Assembly: GCF_030547245.1 (NCBI RefSeq)
Contig: NZ_JAUOQT010000006.1
Span: forward strand, 124,001 to 188,000
DNA from: Oceanihabitans sp. 2_MG-2023
Lineage (GTDB): Bacteria; Bacteroidota; Bacteroidia; Flavobacteriales; Flavobacteriaceae
Length of the DNA: 64,000 nt
Reading direction: 5' to 3'
The notes under the pieces were generated by a model. That model was not told where the DNA came from. It ran no database searches and saw nothing but the letters and a program-made list of their open reading frames with translations. Shown one piece after another: positions 1-8,406 of the stretch. How positions within the stretch are numbered: the first letter of the stretch is position 1; each line of letters begins with the position of its first letter. The position numbers and the translations under genes were made by a program.

Positions 1-333
1 ATCAACTAAGAGTCTTTTTTGAGGGAATCAAAAACACTTTGTTAAATTATAATTAGTTAAAAGTTATTAAAGAATTATCCAGTTTTTTAGGGATAGGATT
101 TAATTCTATTAAGGCAAAACTCAATAAAACAGATTTAATAAACTAATTAATGCGATTTAATGCATAAAAATTAGATAAAGTGAGCTTTTATTTTGGCATG
201 CTATATTTTAAAAGGCAAAACACTAATAATAAGGACAAATGGTATCCATTTTCACTCCTTAAAAAAGCCAAAATTTATAGTTATTTGTATTTTAGTTTCT
301 ATTTATAAGCAAATTTTTTCGGCAATAATATAC
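1..333. other. Non-coding left edge
   Basis: No gene is seen here. An open frame from 193 runs into argS, but the translated stretch upstream of 352 is AT-rich low-complexity sequence with no resemblance to the ArgS N-terminus, and a promoter element lies inside it. I see no convincing hairpin or RNA gene. Confidence 0.5.
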
Positions 334-341
334 TATATTTG
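334..341 (+). promoter_or_regulatory. argS promoter, -7 element
   Basis: TATATTTG matches the Bacteroidetes primary-sigma -7 consensus TAnnTTTG exactly. It lies 22 bases before the ATG at 364, so transcription would begin only a few bases before the gene. This rules out the in-frame start at 193. No clear TTG -33 element was seen at the expected distance. Confidence 0.55.
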
Positions 342-363
342 CATCCTTAAAATGAAAAGTAAA

Positions 364-2148
364 ATGAGCCTTCAAGACACTTTAACAAATCATATAAAAC
401 AAGCAATTAATTCTATTTATAAAGTTGCATTAGAAACTGTAGAATTTCAAGCAACTAGAAAAGAGTTTGCTGGAGATATTACTGTTGTAGTTTTTCCTAT
501 GTTACGCGTAATAAAAGGAAACCCTATGCAGATTGGTGAAGCTATAGGTAATTATTTGGTTGAAAATGTTGCAAATGTTAAAGCATTTAATGTGGTTAAA
601 GGCTTTTTAAATGTGGAAATTGAAGATGGATATTATAGAGAATTTTTTAATAGCATTAAAACGAATACTACTTTTGGTTTTGTAGCACCTTCTGTAAATG
701 AAAAAGCTGTTATGGTAGAATATTCTTCGCCTAACACAAATAAACCGTTGCATTTAGGTCATGTTCGAAATAACTTATTAGGATATAGTGTTGCCGAAAT
801 AATAAAAGCTGCTGGTAAAAAAGTGTACAAAACACAGATTATTAATGACAGAGGTATTCATATTTGTAAAAGTATGTTGGCTTGGCAACGTTTTGGTAAT
901 AATGAAACTCCAGAAAGTACTGGCTTAAAAGGGGATAAGTTAGTTGGTAATTATTATGTGAAATTTGATCAAGAATATAAAAAAGAAATTAAAGACTTAA
1001 TTGCTAAAGGGCAAACCGAAGACGAAGCCAAAAAGAATGCACCAATTTTATTAGAAGCGCAAGAAATGCTCATAAAATGGGAGGCAGGAGATGAAGAAGT
1101 GGTTGCGCTTTGGACCAAAATGAATACTTGGGTTTATGACGGTTTTAATATTACTTATAAAAATTTAGGAGTAGATTTTGATACACTTTACTATGAAAGT
1201 GAAACCTATTTATTAGGAAAAGAATTTGTTGCCGAAGGTTTGAAAACAGGAGTTTTCTTTAGTAAAGAAGATGGTTCTGTTTGGTGTGACTTAACAGACG
1301 ATGGTTTAGACGAAAAAATTGTATTGCGTAGTGATGGGACTGCCGTTTATATGACGCAAGATATTGGTACTGCTATACAACGTGTTAAAGACTACCCAGA
1401 TGTTGGAGGAATGGTTTATACGGTAGGTAACGAGCAAGATTATCACTTTCAAGTGTTGTTTTTAATTCTGAAAAAACTTGGGTTCGATTGGGCTAAAAAC
1501 CTTTTTCATTTAAGTTATGGAATGGTAGATTTACCTTCTGGAAAAATGAAAAGTAGAGAAGGAACTGTTGTGGATGCCGATGATTTAATCGTAGAAATGG
1601 CCACTACTGCAGGAGAAATATCTCAAGAGTTAGGAAAACTGGAAAACTATTCGGAAGCTGAAAAACAAGAGCTTTATAAAACTATCGGTCTTGGTGCATT
1701 AAAATATTATATCTTAAAAGTAGATCCTAAAAAACGAATTTTATTCGATCCAAAAAGTTCTATCGATTTTCAAGGTAACACAGGTCCTTTTATTCAATAT
1801 ACATACGCTAGAATACAATCTATTTTGCGTAAGGCAAACTTAGACGATGTTGTTTTATCGAGTACAGTAGAGGTCGCTCTGCACGATAAAGAAAAAGAGC
1901 TAGTAAAGCAATTACAATTGTTTCCAGAAGTTATACAAAATGCAGCAGACAATCATAGTCCGGCTTTAATTGCAAATTACACTTATGACTTAGTAAAAGA
2001 GTTTAACTCTTTTTACCAAAATGTATCTATTCTAGGAGCTAATACTCAAAATGAAAAAGTGTTTCGAGTACAACTAGCTTACGTAGTAGCAAATACGATT
2101 AAGAATGCATTTGGACTATTAGGTGTTCAGGTTCCTGAAAGAATGTAA
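364..2148 (+). CDS. argS: Arginyl-tRNA synthetase
   Basis: Class I aminoacyl-tRNA synthetase that charges tRNA-Arg with arginine in the cytoplasm; 594 residues from this start, the usual length. The N-terminal additional domain (about 1-105) is followed by the catalytic Rossmann fold with the HIGH-type motif HLGH (residues 130-133) and the KMSKS-type loop KMKS near residue 393. The C-terminal anticodon-binding helical domain ends in the typical PERM. The start was placed at the ATG at 364 (MSLQDTL), which fits the family N-terminus; the ATG at 352 is the alternative. The open frame continues upstream to 193 but crosses the promoter, so that extension is rejected. It converges with trmL across a 99-base gap. 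Confidence 0.95.
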   Translation: MSLQDTLTNHIKQAINSIYKVALETVEFQATRKEFAGDITVVVFPMLRVIKGNPMQIGEAIGNYLVENVANVKAFNVVKGFLNVEIEDGYYREFFNSIKTNTTFGFVAPSVNEKAVMVEYSSPNTNKPLHLGHVRNNLLGYSVAEIIKAAGKKVYKTQIINDRGIHICKSMLAWQRFGNNETPESTGLKGDKLVGNYYVKFDQEYKKEIKDLIAKGQTEDEAKKNAPILLEAQEMLIKWEAGDEEVVALWTKMNTWVYDGFNITYKNLGVDFDTLYYESETYLLGKEFVAEGLKTGVFFSKEDGSVWCDLTDDGLDEKIVLRSDGTAVYMTQDIGTAIQRVKDYPDVGGMVYTVGNEQDYHFQVLFLILKKLGFDWAKNLFHLSYGMVDLPSGKMKSREGTVVDADDLIVEMATTAGEISQELGKLENYSEAEKQELYKTIGLGALKYYILKVDPKKRILFDPKSSIDFQGNTGPFIQYTYARIQSILRKANLDDVVLSSTVEVALHDKEKELVKQLQLFPEVIQNAADNHSPALIANYTYDLVKEFNSFYQNVSILGANTQNEKVFRVQLAYVVANTIKNAFGLLGVQVPERM

Positions 2149-2247
2149 TAAATTGGCGAGAAAGCAAGAACCTAATGTTTTTAGAGTTTTTGTTTTATTG
2201 CTGATAAAGGCGTTTTAATATTTTTGTTAGAAAGTTAATATTCCAAA

Positions 2248-2700
2248 TTACTGCAAACCGCGTAAGCCTTCGTAAATAACAATACTTACCGCATTTGCTA
2301 AGTTTAAGCTTCTAACATGTTCGCTATATAACGGGATTTTAAAAAGCTTATCTTCATTCTTTTCTGTAAGTGCTTTTGGTAAGCCAGCAGATTCTTTTCC
2401 AAAGATCAAAAACATATTGTCTTTAAAGGTAATATCCCAATGCTTCTTTGTACCATGACTAGATAAAAAGACCATATTGGCATCTTTGTTTTTAGAGAGA
2501 AAATCGTCAATGTTCTCGTAATAATGAAGATTTAAATGTTGCCAATAATCTAATCCTGCACGTTTTAAACGAGTGTCTGTAATTTCGAAACCAAAAGGTT
2601 TTACTAAATGTAAATTAGATCCAGAAGCTAAGGCTAGTCGGCCAATATTTCCGGTATTATTTGGTATTTCGGGTTCTATGAGTACAATGTTAAGTGGCAT
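2248..2700 (-). CDS. trmL: tRNA (cytidine(34)-2'-O)-methyltransferase TrmL
   Basis: SPOUT-class methyltransferase, 150 residues, that 2'-O-methylates the wobble base of certain leucine tRNAs using S-adenosylmethionine. The N-terminus shows the family signature EPEIPNNTGNIGR. The C-terminal knotted region has GKESAGLP and IPLYSEHVRSLNLANAVSI, which form the SAM-binding trefoil knot. It is the last gene of the leftward trp transcription unit and its start overlaps the preceding small membrane gene by 11 bases, so it is probably co-transcribed. Its link to tryptophan synthesis is positional only. Confidence 0.93.
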   Translation of the reverse strand: MPLNIVLIEPEIPNNTGNIGRLALASGSNLHLVKPFGFEITDTRLKRAGLDYWQHLNLHYYENIDDFLSKNKDANMVFLSSHGTKKHWDITFKDNMFLIFGKESAGLPKALTEKNEDKLFKIPLYSEHVRSLNLANAVSIVIYEGLRGLQ

Positions 2701-2914
2701 TTTTTGAAACTAGTTTTAATATAATTAATCGTAAAAGTAATATAAAAGGAAATCCATGTAAAACAAGATCAAACCAGTCCATTGGTTGCATACTACTAGC
2801 GCCACCCAATAGCCATTTTATTTTACCAAAAAAATGCGGCTCTGGAAGAAATGGAGCTAAACCTAAAGTAAGGCATAGCATAATAATTATTTTCCAGTCG
2901 TTTAGTAGTTTCAT
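2690..2914 (-). CDS. Small two-helix membrane protein, unknown function
   Basis: 74 residues with two hydrophobic segments (about residues 8-24 and 50-68) separated by a short polar loop containing PEPHFFGK and a GGASSMQPMDW stretch. I do not recognise a named family. It begins 3 bases after the trpA stop and overlaps trmL by 11 bases, so it is translationally embedded in the operon and is very likely real. A plus-strand frame over the same bases (2694-2921) lacks context and is taken as a shadow. Confidence 0.7.
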   Translation of the reverse strand: MKLLNDWKIIIMLCLTLGLAPFLPEPHFFGKIKWLLGGASSMQPMDWFDLVLHGFPFILLLRLIILKLVSKNAT

Positions 2915-2917
2915 GAT

Positions 2918-3682
2918 TTAATTAAGAATATTTTTTACAAAACTGTCTATTTGTGAAACTCCTTTATTGGTTAGATGTTTTATAAATGCGGAACCAATAA
3001 TTGCTCCTTTTGCATGTGCAGTTGCTTGTATAAATGTTTCATTATTTGAAATACCAAAACCAATAACTTGCGGGTTGTTAAGTTGCATATCTGCAATGCG
3101 TTTAAAGTAGTTGGTTTGTTCTTCTCCAAAGCCAGAACTACTACCTGTTACGCTAGCGCTACTTACCATATATATAAAACCATTAGATATAGAATCTATA
3201 AAATGAATACGTTCCATACTAGTTTGCGGAGTAATTAGAAATACATTGATTATTCCGTATTTTTCAAAAATAGCTTTGTACTGTTCGTGGTATACATCAA
3301 CCGGTAAATCCGGAATTATTAATCCGTCAATTCCAATCTCTTGGCATTTTTTACAGAAATCTTCTACACCATATTGCAGCATTGGGTTAAAATACCCCAT
3401 GATTATTAACGGAATTGAAACTGTTTTACGAATATCTTTTAACTGATCGAAAAGCACTTCGGTAGTCATTCCGTTTTTTAGAGCTTGAGTTGAACTTGCT
3501 TGAATGGTTGGTCCATCTGCTAATGGATCACTAAAAGGCAAGCCAATTTCTATCATGTCTACACCACTTTTTTCTAGATTTTGAATAATGGTTGTAGTGT
3601 CGTCTAGACTTGGGTAACCAGCTGTGAAATATATAGAAAGTAACTTCTTGTCTTCTTTAAGTTTTGTTGGAATGCGATTCAT
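2918..3682 (-). CDS. trpA: Tryptophan synthase alpha chain
   Basis: Cleaves indole-3-glycerol phosphate to indole and glyceraldehyde-3-phosphate and channels the indole to TrpB; 254 residues, a TIM barrel of usual length. The catalytic glutamate lies in MIEIGLPFSDPLADGPTIQ and the catalytic aspartate in GLIIPDLP. The phosphate-binding glycines are near the C-terminus (GFGISN and GAIIGSAF). It is the last biosynthetic gene of the trp operon and lies 170 bases after trpB; that spacer carries a degenerate repeat. Confidence 0.96.
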   Translation of the reverse strand: MNRIPTKLKEDKKLLSIYFTAGYPSLDDTTTIIQNLEKSGVDMIEIGLPFSDPLADGPTIQASSTQALKNGMTTEVLFDQLKDIRKTVSIPLIIMGYFNPMLQYGVEDFCKKCQEIGIDGLIIPDLPVDVYHEQYKAIFEKYGIINVFLITPQTSMERIHFIDSISNGFIYMVSSASVTGSSSGFGEEQTNYFKRIADMQLNNPQVIGFGISNNETFIQATAHAKGAIIGSAFIKHLTNKGVSQIDSFVKNILN

Positions 3683-3756
3683 AATATTTTTTTATTTGTC
3701 ATTTTGTAAAACAAGGTGACTTGGTGTTCTTTTCGTTTGGGTTTTTATAATAAATG

Positions 3757-3842
3757 AGGTTGTTGCGTTAAGGATGGAAAGGTTTGTTTGAGCTCATCTT
3801 TGATAGCGAGCCTAGACAGCCTGACCCTTGTGGTAACGCCAT
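3757..3842 (-). repeat. Probable degenerate dispersed intergenic repeat in the trpB-trpA spacer
   Basis: On the minus strand this reads GGCGTTACC...GGGTCAGGCTGTC...GGCTCGCTATC and ends in CTTAACGC. The end-inverted GGCGTTA/TTAACGC and the GGGTCxGGCT core resemble a GC-richer intergenic repeat I recall from flavobacterial genomes. Its base composition differs clearly from the surrounding AT-rich sequence. The assignment rests on recollection and needs a genome-wide copy search. Confidence 0.35.
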
Positions 3843-3852
3843 AATTATTATT

Positions 3853-5034
3853 TTAAAATTTAAAATAGTCTATATAATTCTGTAAATCTTTATCGCCACG
3901 ACCCGAAAGACTTAGTACTACTACATCTTCTGGTTGAAACTTTTTTTGCTCGAAAACAGCTAAAGCATGTGAACTCTCAATGGCTGGGATAATCCCTTCT
4001 AACTTACATAATTCTAATCCTGCGTTCATGGCTTGGTCATCTGTAATGGCAATAAATTCTGCACGGCCTGTTTTGTATAAATGGGCATGCATTGGGCCAA
4101 CGCCTGGATAATCTAAGCCTGCAGAAATAGAGTAAGGCTCTGTAATTTGTCCGTCATTAGTTTGCATCAATAAGGTTTTACTACCATGAATAATACCTTC
4201 TTTTCCTAATACGGAAGTTGCGGCACTTTCGCCAGAATCTACTCCTAAACCAGCAGCTTCAATAGCAATAAGTTTTACATCTGTATTTTCTAAAAAATGA
4301 TAATATGCTCCAGCAGCATTACTGCCTCCTCCAACACAAGCGACTACATAATCTGGATTGGTTTTACCTTCGTGTTCTTGTAGTTGCCATTGTATTTCTT
4401 CGGAAACGACTGCTTGAAAACGGGCAACCATGTCTGGATAGGGGTGTGGTCCTACGACACTTCCAATAATATAATGCGTGTCTACGGGGTTGTTAATCCA
4501 ATCTCTTATCGCTTCGTTTGTTGCGTCTTTAAGTGTGCGGCTTCCGGATAATGCAGGAACTACAGTTGCGCCCAACATTTTCATTCTTGCAACATTAGGT
4601 GCTTGTCTGGCAATATCGATTTCACCCATATAAACAATACACTCTAGACCCATTAAAGCACAAACGGTTGCTGTGGCAACACCATGTTGTCCTGCACCAG
4701 TTTCGGCAATAATTCTATGTTTTCCTAAGCGTTTTGCCATTAAAATCTGACCAATAGTATTGTTGATTTTATGCGCTCCTGTATGATTTAAATCTTCACG
4801 TTTTAAATATACTTTCGTATTGTATTTTTTAGAAAGACGTTTGGCAAAATAGAGTGGAGAAGGTCTACCAACATAATCTTTTAAAAGTTGATTAAACTCT
4901 TTTTGAAATTCTGGTTCTGCCATCACCTTTAAATAGTTTTGACGTAACTCTTCTACATTTGGATACAACATTTCTGGAATGTATGCACCTCCAAATTCGC
5001 CGTAGTATCCTTTTTCGTTGATGTTATAATTCAT
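3853..5034 (-). CDS. trpB: Tryptophan synthase beta chain
   Basis: PLP enzyme condensing indole with L-serine to give L-tryptophan, in an alpha2beta2 complex with TrpA; 393 residues. The PLP lysine is in the motif HTGAHKINN, the phosphate-binding loop is CVGGGSNA, and the substrate loop is AETGAGQHG. The N-terminus [12 protein letters not shown] is typical of the TrpB1 class that partners with TrpA, which agrees with trpA being next in the operon. It begins 19 bases after the trpF stop. Confidence 0.97.
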   Translation of the reverse strand: MNYNINEKGYYGEFGGAYIPEMLYPNVEELRQNYLKVMAEPEFQKEFNQLLKDYVGRPSPLYFAKRLSKKYNTKVYLKREDLNHTGAHKINNTIGQILMAKRLGKHRIIAETGAGQHGVATATVCALMGLECIVYMGEIDIARQAPNVARMKMLGATVVPALSGSRTLKDATNEAIRDWINNPVDTHYIIGSVVGPHPYPDMVARFQAVVSEEIQWQLQEHEGKTNPDYVVACVGGGSNAAGAYYHFLENTDVKLIAIEAAGLGVDSGESAATSVLGKEGIIHGSKTLLMQTNDGQITEPYSISAGLDYPGVGPMHAHLYKTGRAEFIAITDDQAMNAGLELCKLEGIIPAIESSHALAVFEQKKFQPEDVVVLSLSGRGDKDLQNYIDYFKF

Positions 5035-5053
5035 GTTTTAAAATATTGTATCT

Positions 5054-5689
5054 CTAACGGATATAGTTGTTAATAGCCAATTGGTGTTTGAATTCTTTTA
5101 GTTTACGAAGGTCTTTTATTCCCGGTGAATTTTCAAATTTGCTATTTAAATCGAGTGTACAACATAAATCAGATTCTGGACGCTTTAGAAATAGTAGTAA
5201 TGCATCTATTTCGTCTGGACCAATTCCTCCGCTTAAAAAATATGGTTTTTTGGAAGGGTATTTTTTAAATACATTCCAATTAAAAGGATATCCATTTCCT
5301 CCAGGTTCTTTTCCTTTAGTATCAAAAAGAAAATATTTGCAAACATCTTCATAGGCTTCTAAGACACTAAAATCGAATTGATTTTTTACAGAAAAGACTT
5401 TGATAACTATTACGTCATATTCCTTTAACTGTTCGCAAAATTCTGGAGATTCATTTCCGTGTAATTGCACGCCTTGTAAATTATAAGTTTCTATTTTATC
5501 TACAATATAATTAAGTGAAGCATTTACAAAAACGCCTATTTTTTCAATGCTTTCCGGTATTTCTGGGATTTCTGTATTTAAGAATCTTGGTGATTTTTCA
5601 TAAAATATAAAACCAAGATAGTCTGGTTGTATTTCTGCAACATCTAAAATGTTGTTTTCGGATTTCATTCCGCATATTTTTAGTTTCAT
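5054..5689 (-). CDS. trpF: Phosphoribosylanthranilate isomerase
   Basis: Isomerises N-(5-phosphoribosyl)anthranilate to CdRP, the third committed step to tryptophan; about 211 residues as a TIM barrel. The catalytic cysteine is in KICGMK at the N-terminus and the catalytic aspartate in FDTKGKEPGGNG; FLSGGI binds phosphate. The frame is open up to 5767, but the first 26 extra codons translate palindromic repeat DNA, so I place the start at the ATG at 5689 (MKLKICGM), which is where the family begins. It is a free-standing gene, not fused to trpC. Confidence 0.94.
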   Translation of the reverse strand: MKLKICGMKSENNILDVAEIQPDYLGFIFYEKSPRFLNTEIPEIPESIEKIGVFVNASLNYIVDKIETYNLQGVQLHGNESPEFCEQLKEYDVIVIKVFSVKNQFDFSVLEAYEDVCKYFLFDTKGKEPGGNGYPFNWNVFKKYPSKKPYFLSGGIGPDEIDALLLFLKRPESDLCCTLDLNSKFENSPGIKDLRKLKEFKHQLAINNYIR

Positions 5690-5704
5690 TGAAAATCTTA
5701 TTTT

Positions 5705-5728
5705 CATTTCCGTGAAAACGGAAATCTT
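5705..5728. repeat. Short palindromic repeat (TTTCCG type), trpC-trpF spacer
   Basis: Hairpin with arms TTTCCGT (5707-5713) and ACGGAAA (5718-5724) and loop GAAA, flanked by CA and TCTT. It is the same design as the copy at 7657-7680, which has arms ATTTCCGC/GCGGAAAT and loop GAAG. It lies just upstream of the trpF start. Confidence 0.55.
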
Positions 5729-5753
5729 ATTCATACTTAGTTTTATATAGAAT

Positions 5754-5779
5754 GGATTCCGCATCAAGTACGGAATGAC
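5754..5779. repeat. Short palindromic repeat (ATTCCG type), trpC-trpF spacer
   Basis: Arms ATTCCG (5756-5761) and CGGAAT (5771-5776) around a 9-base loop, followed by GAC. It resembles dispersed palindromes of the form GTCATTCCG...CGGAAT that are frequent between bacterial genes. It sits 5 bases downstream of the trpC stop and could also protect the 3' end of an upstream mRNA fragment. Confidence 0.45.
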
Positions 5780-5783
5780 AAAC

Positions 5784-6569
5784 TTATTTGTTTAAATTAT
5801 TTATAAATGTCTTAGCACTTTTACCTGCGTTTTCTGTTTTCATAAAGTTCTCACCTATTAAAAAACCTTTGTAGCCATAAGGTTGTAATTGTTTAATAGC
5901 ATCTACAGAGCTAATACCACTTTCTGATACTTTTACAAAGTCGTTAGGAATTTGTTCACTTAGCAATTTACTGGTTTCAAGGTTGACTTCAAATGTTTTT
6001 AAATTTCTATTATTTACACCTAACATGTCTAAGCTTGGCATGATCGATTTTTGTAATTCTTCTACATTATGTACTTCTAAAAGGACATCTAAAGATAAGC
6101 TTTTTGCAAATTCTGAAAATTGCTTAATTTCTTTTTTTGAAAGAATGGCAGCTATTAATAAAATAACATCTGCTCCATAAGCTTTGGCTTCTAAAATTTG
6201 ATACATATCGATGATAAATTCTTTACGAAGTAACGGTAAATTACAACTTGCTCTTGCTGTAAGTAAATCGTCTAAGCTTCCTCCAAAATATTTGCCATCT
6301 GTTAAAACAGACATGCCACAAACTCCTGCGTTTTCATATCCTTTTGCTACATCAAAAACGTTTAAATCATGGTTTATTACTTGTTTGGAGGGCGAACGGC
6401 GTTTGTGTTCTGCAATGATTCCTGTGGTACTATTTTTTAATTTGCTTGCTAAGGAAATGGTTTGCCTTTTAAACAAAATAGATTGTTCTAATTGTTTGGT
6501 TGGTACGAGTTGCTTTCGAAGGTTTACTTCGATGCGTTTGTCGTTTGTTATTTTTGTTAATATGTCCAT
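5784..6569 (-). CDS. trpC: Indole-3-glycerol phosphate synthase
   Basis: Closes the indole ring: converts CdRP to indole-3-glycerol phosphate with loss of CO2 and water; 261 residues, a TIM barrel of normal length. The family motif GIIAEHKRRSPSK contains the catalytic lysine, and LLRKEFIID, LLEVHN, LGVNNRNLKTF and VSESGI follow in the expected order. The N-terminus MDILTKITNDKRIEV is standard. It is separated from trpD by 77 bases that hold an imperfect inverted repeat (arms CAGTGTTCC, about 6595-6603, and GGAACACAGACTG, about 6619-6631). Confidence 0.96.
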   Translation of the reverse strand: MDILTKITNDKRIEVNLRKQLVPTKQLEQSILFKRQTISLASKLKNSTTGIIAEHKRRSPSKQVINHDLNVFDVAKGYENAGVCGMSVLTDGKYFGGSLDDLLTARASCNLPLLRKEFIIDMYQILEAKAYGADVILLIAAILSKKEIKQFSEFAKSLSLDVLLEVHNVEELQKSIMPSLDMLGVNNRNLKTFEVNLETSKLLSEQIPNDFVKVSESGISSVDAIKQLQPYGYKGFLIGENFMKTENAGKSAKTFINNLNK

Positions 6570-6646
6570 TTATTAGTATTCAGTATTTGTTTTTCAGTGT
6601 TCCGTATAAGTAGGAATAGGGAACACAGACTGCGAGCAGTGAAAAG

Positions 6647-7639
6647 TTATTTGCTTAATTCTATTAATGCATCTAAACTCTTTTTTGCTTTTCCGCTTAA
6701 TAACGATTCTTTAGCTTGTTCAAATCCTGTTTTATGATCTATTTGTTTTGCAGTAGCAATTGCTAAACCTGCATTTGCACAAACCACATTGTTTTGAGCT
6801 TCAGTTCCTTTTCCTTTTATAACATTTAAAAATATTTTAGCGGAAGATTTAACTGTTTTTCCTCCAAAAATATCGCTTTGATTTATTTGTTCGACGTTTA
6901 AATCTTTTGGTCTTAACATGGTTTCTGAAGCATTTGAAATAATTTTAGTATTTCCCGTTAAAGAAATTTCATCATAACCATCTAATGCATGTACAATACT
7001 ATAGTTTTTGTCTGTTTCTTGGTATAAATAGCCATAAAGACGCTGTAATTCTAAATTAAAAACACCTACTAATTGGTTTTTAGGAAACGATGGATTTACC
7101 ATTGGTCCTAACATGTTAAAGAAGGTTTTAACACCAAGTTCTTTACGAATTGGAGCAACGTTTTTCATTGCAGGATGAAATAAAGGAGCATGTAAAACAC
7201 AAATTCCTGCTTCTTCAATAGACTGTTTTAAGAAGTTTTCTTTATTTGAAAATCTTATCCCTATAGCTTCCATTACATTAGAAGACCCAGAAGCAGATGA
7301 CACACCGTAATTACCATGTTTCGCAACGTGAACTCCAGCTCCAGCTGTTACAAAGGATGCTAAGGTTGAAATGTTGAAAGTGTTTTTTCCGTCTCCACCA
7401 GTACCACATAAATCGATAGCATTATAGTTTGATAAGTTTATAGGAATACATAACTCTAATAATGCATCTCTAAAACCTTTTAATTCTTCAAGAGTAATGC
7501 TTCGCATCATATAAACGGTTAAAAAAGATGCGATTTGACTTTGGTTATAATCGCCTTTAGAGATGTTAACTAAAACCTGTTTCGCCTCTTCTGTAGAGAT
7601 GTTTTCATGGTTTATTAGTCTGTTTAGTATTTGTTTCAT
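6647..7639 (-). CDS. trpD: Anthranilate phosphoribosyltransferase
   Basis: Transfers the phosphoribosyl group from PRPP to anthranilate; 330 residues from the chosen start. The PRPP-binding motif GTGGDGKNTFNIST is followed by KHGNYGVSSASGSSNVMEA and by NMLGPMVNP. The frame is open to an ATG at 7660, but that ATG is part of the palindromic repeat at 7657-7680, so I prefer the ATG at 7639 (MKQILNRL), which fits the family. The gene is a separate polypeptide, not fused with trpG. Confidence 0.95.
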   Translation of the reverse strand: MKQILNRLINHENISTEEAKQVLVNISKGDYNQSQIASFLTVYMMRSITLEELKGFRDALLELCIPINLSNYNAIDLCGTGGDGKNTFNISTLASFVTAGAGVHVAKHGNYGVSSASGSSNVMEAIGIRFSNKENFLKQSIEEAGICVLHAPLFHPAMKNVAPIRKELGVKTFFNMLGPMVNPSFPKNQLVGVFNLELQRLYGYLYQETDKNYSIVHALDGYDEISLTGNTKIISNASETMLRPKDLNVEQINQSDIFGGKTVKSSAKIFLNVIKGKGTEAQNNVVCANAGLAIATAKQIDHKTGFEQAKESLLSGKAKKSLDALIELSK

Positions 7640-7656
7640 TGATAAATTTTTATTTA

Positions 7657-7680
7657 TCATTTCCGCGAAGGCGGAAATCT
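7657..7680. repeat. Short palindromic repeat (TTTCCG type), trpG-trpD spacer
   Basis: Perfect hairpin with arms ATTTCCGC (7659-7666) and GCGGAAAT (7671-7678) and loop GAAG. The same unit in variant form occurs at 5705-5728. It supplies the spurious upstream ATG of trpD. Confidence 0.6.
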
Positions 7681-7710
7681 TTTAAATTGAATTTGTGTTA
7701 CTTTATTTTC

Positions 7711-7776
7711 GTCAGTTCGAGTGAAATTGAATTTGCTACAATTTTATATCTAGAACTTTGGATTTCTTCTCGATAC
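7711..7776. repeat. Possible degenerate GTCAGTTCGAG-type intergenic repeat
   Basis: The segment opens with GTCAGTTCGAGTG, passes TCTAGAAC and ends in TTCTCGATAC. This resembles a decayed long palindrome of the GTCAGTTCGAG...CTCGA class that I associate with flavobacterial spacers. The remaining symmetry is weak. Nothing else is seen in the 197-base trpG-trpD spacer. Confidence 0.28.
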
Positions 7777-7836
7777 TATTTTTTATTTCAAAATTCATAG
7801 GAGTAAGTACTACTTACTACATCCGAAAATCGCTTA

Positions 7837-8406
7837 CTAATTATTCACCCAATTCTCTAATATTTTTTTTCCGTTTGGTGTTAAAACAGATTCTGGATGG
7901 TATTGCACACCACGTACATCATATATTTTGTGACGAAGCGACATGATTTGTCCGTTTTCATCAAAGGAAGTAGCTTCTAATGTTTCAGGTAAATTTGTAT
8001 CTACAACCCAAGAATGATATCTGCCAACGTGGAATACCTTTTCTAATCCTTTAAATAGGGATTCATCATTTACGGTTATTTTTACTTCCGTAGCAACTCC
8101 GTGAAAAACATTATCAAGGTTAATTAAAGAACCTCCAAAGACCTCACCAATGGCTTGTTGGCCTAAGCAGACACCTAGAATGCTTTTTGTAGGCGCATAG
8201 GTTTTAATGATGTCTTTTAATAAACCGGCTTCTTCTGGAATTCCAGGCCCAGGAGAAAGTACAATTTTGTTATATGCATCCACTTCTTCTATCGTAAGTT
8301 TGTCGTTTCGTTTTACCGTTACTTCACAATTTAAATCTTCTAAATAGTGTACTAAATTGTAGGTAAAGCTATCGTAGTTATCTATTACTAATACTTTTAT
8401 TTTCAT
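7837..8406 (-). CDS. trpG: Anthranilate synthase component II, glutamine amidotransferase
   Basis: Class I glutamine amidotransferase that supplies ammonia to TrpE; 189 residues. The nucleophile cysteine is in GVCLGQQAIGE, the oxyanion region in LSPGPGIPEEAG, and the catalytic His-Glu pair in GVQYHPESVLT. The start codon overlaps the trpE stop by four bases (ATGA), a sign of translational coupling that keeps the two subunits equal. A pabA role cannot be excluded from sequence alone, but the operon fixes the main role. Confidence 0.95.
   Translation of the reverse strand: MKIKVLVIDNYDSFTYNLVHYLEDLNCEVTVKRNDKLTIEEVDAYNKIVLSPGPGIPEEAGLLKDIIKTYAPTKSILGVCLGQQAIGEVFGGSLINLDNVFHGVATEVKITVNDESLFKGLEKVFHVGRYHSWVVDTNLPETLEATSFDENGQIMSLRHKIYDVRGVQYHPESVLTPNGKKILENWVNN

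Noticed and set aside
193-351. Upstream in-frame extension of argS
   Set aside because: It crosses an exact TAnnTTTG promoter and translates to low-complexity sequence unlike any ArgS N-terminus.
2694-2921. Plus-strand 75-codon frame opposite the small membrane gene
   Set aside because: Anti-sense shadow; the minus-strand frame is embedded in the operon and has membrane helices.
5690-5767. Longer trpF start
   Set aside because: The extra codons are palindromic repeat DNA, and the family begins at MKLKICGM.
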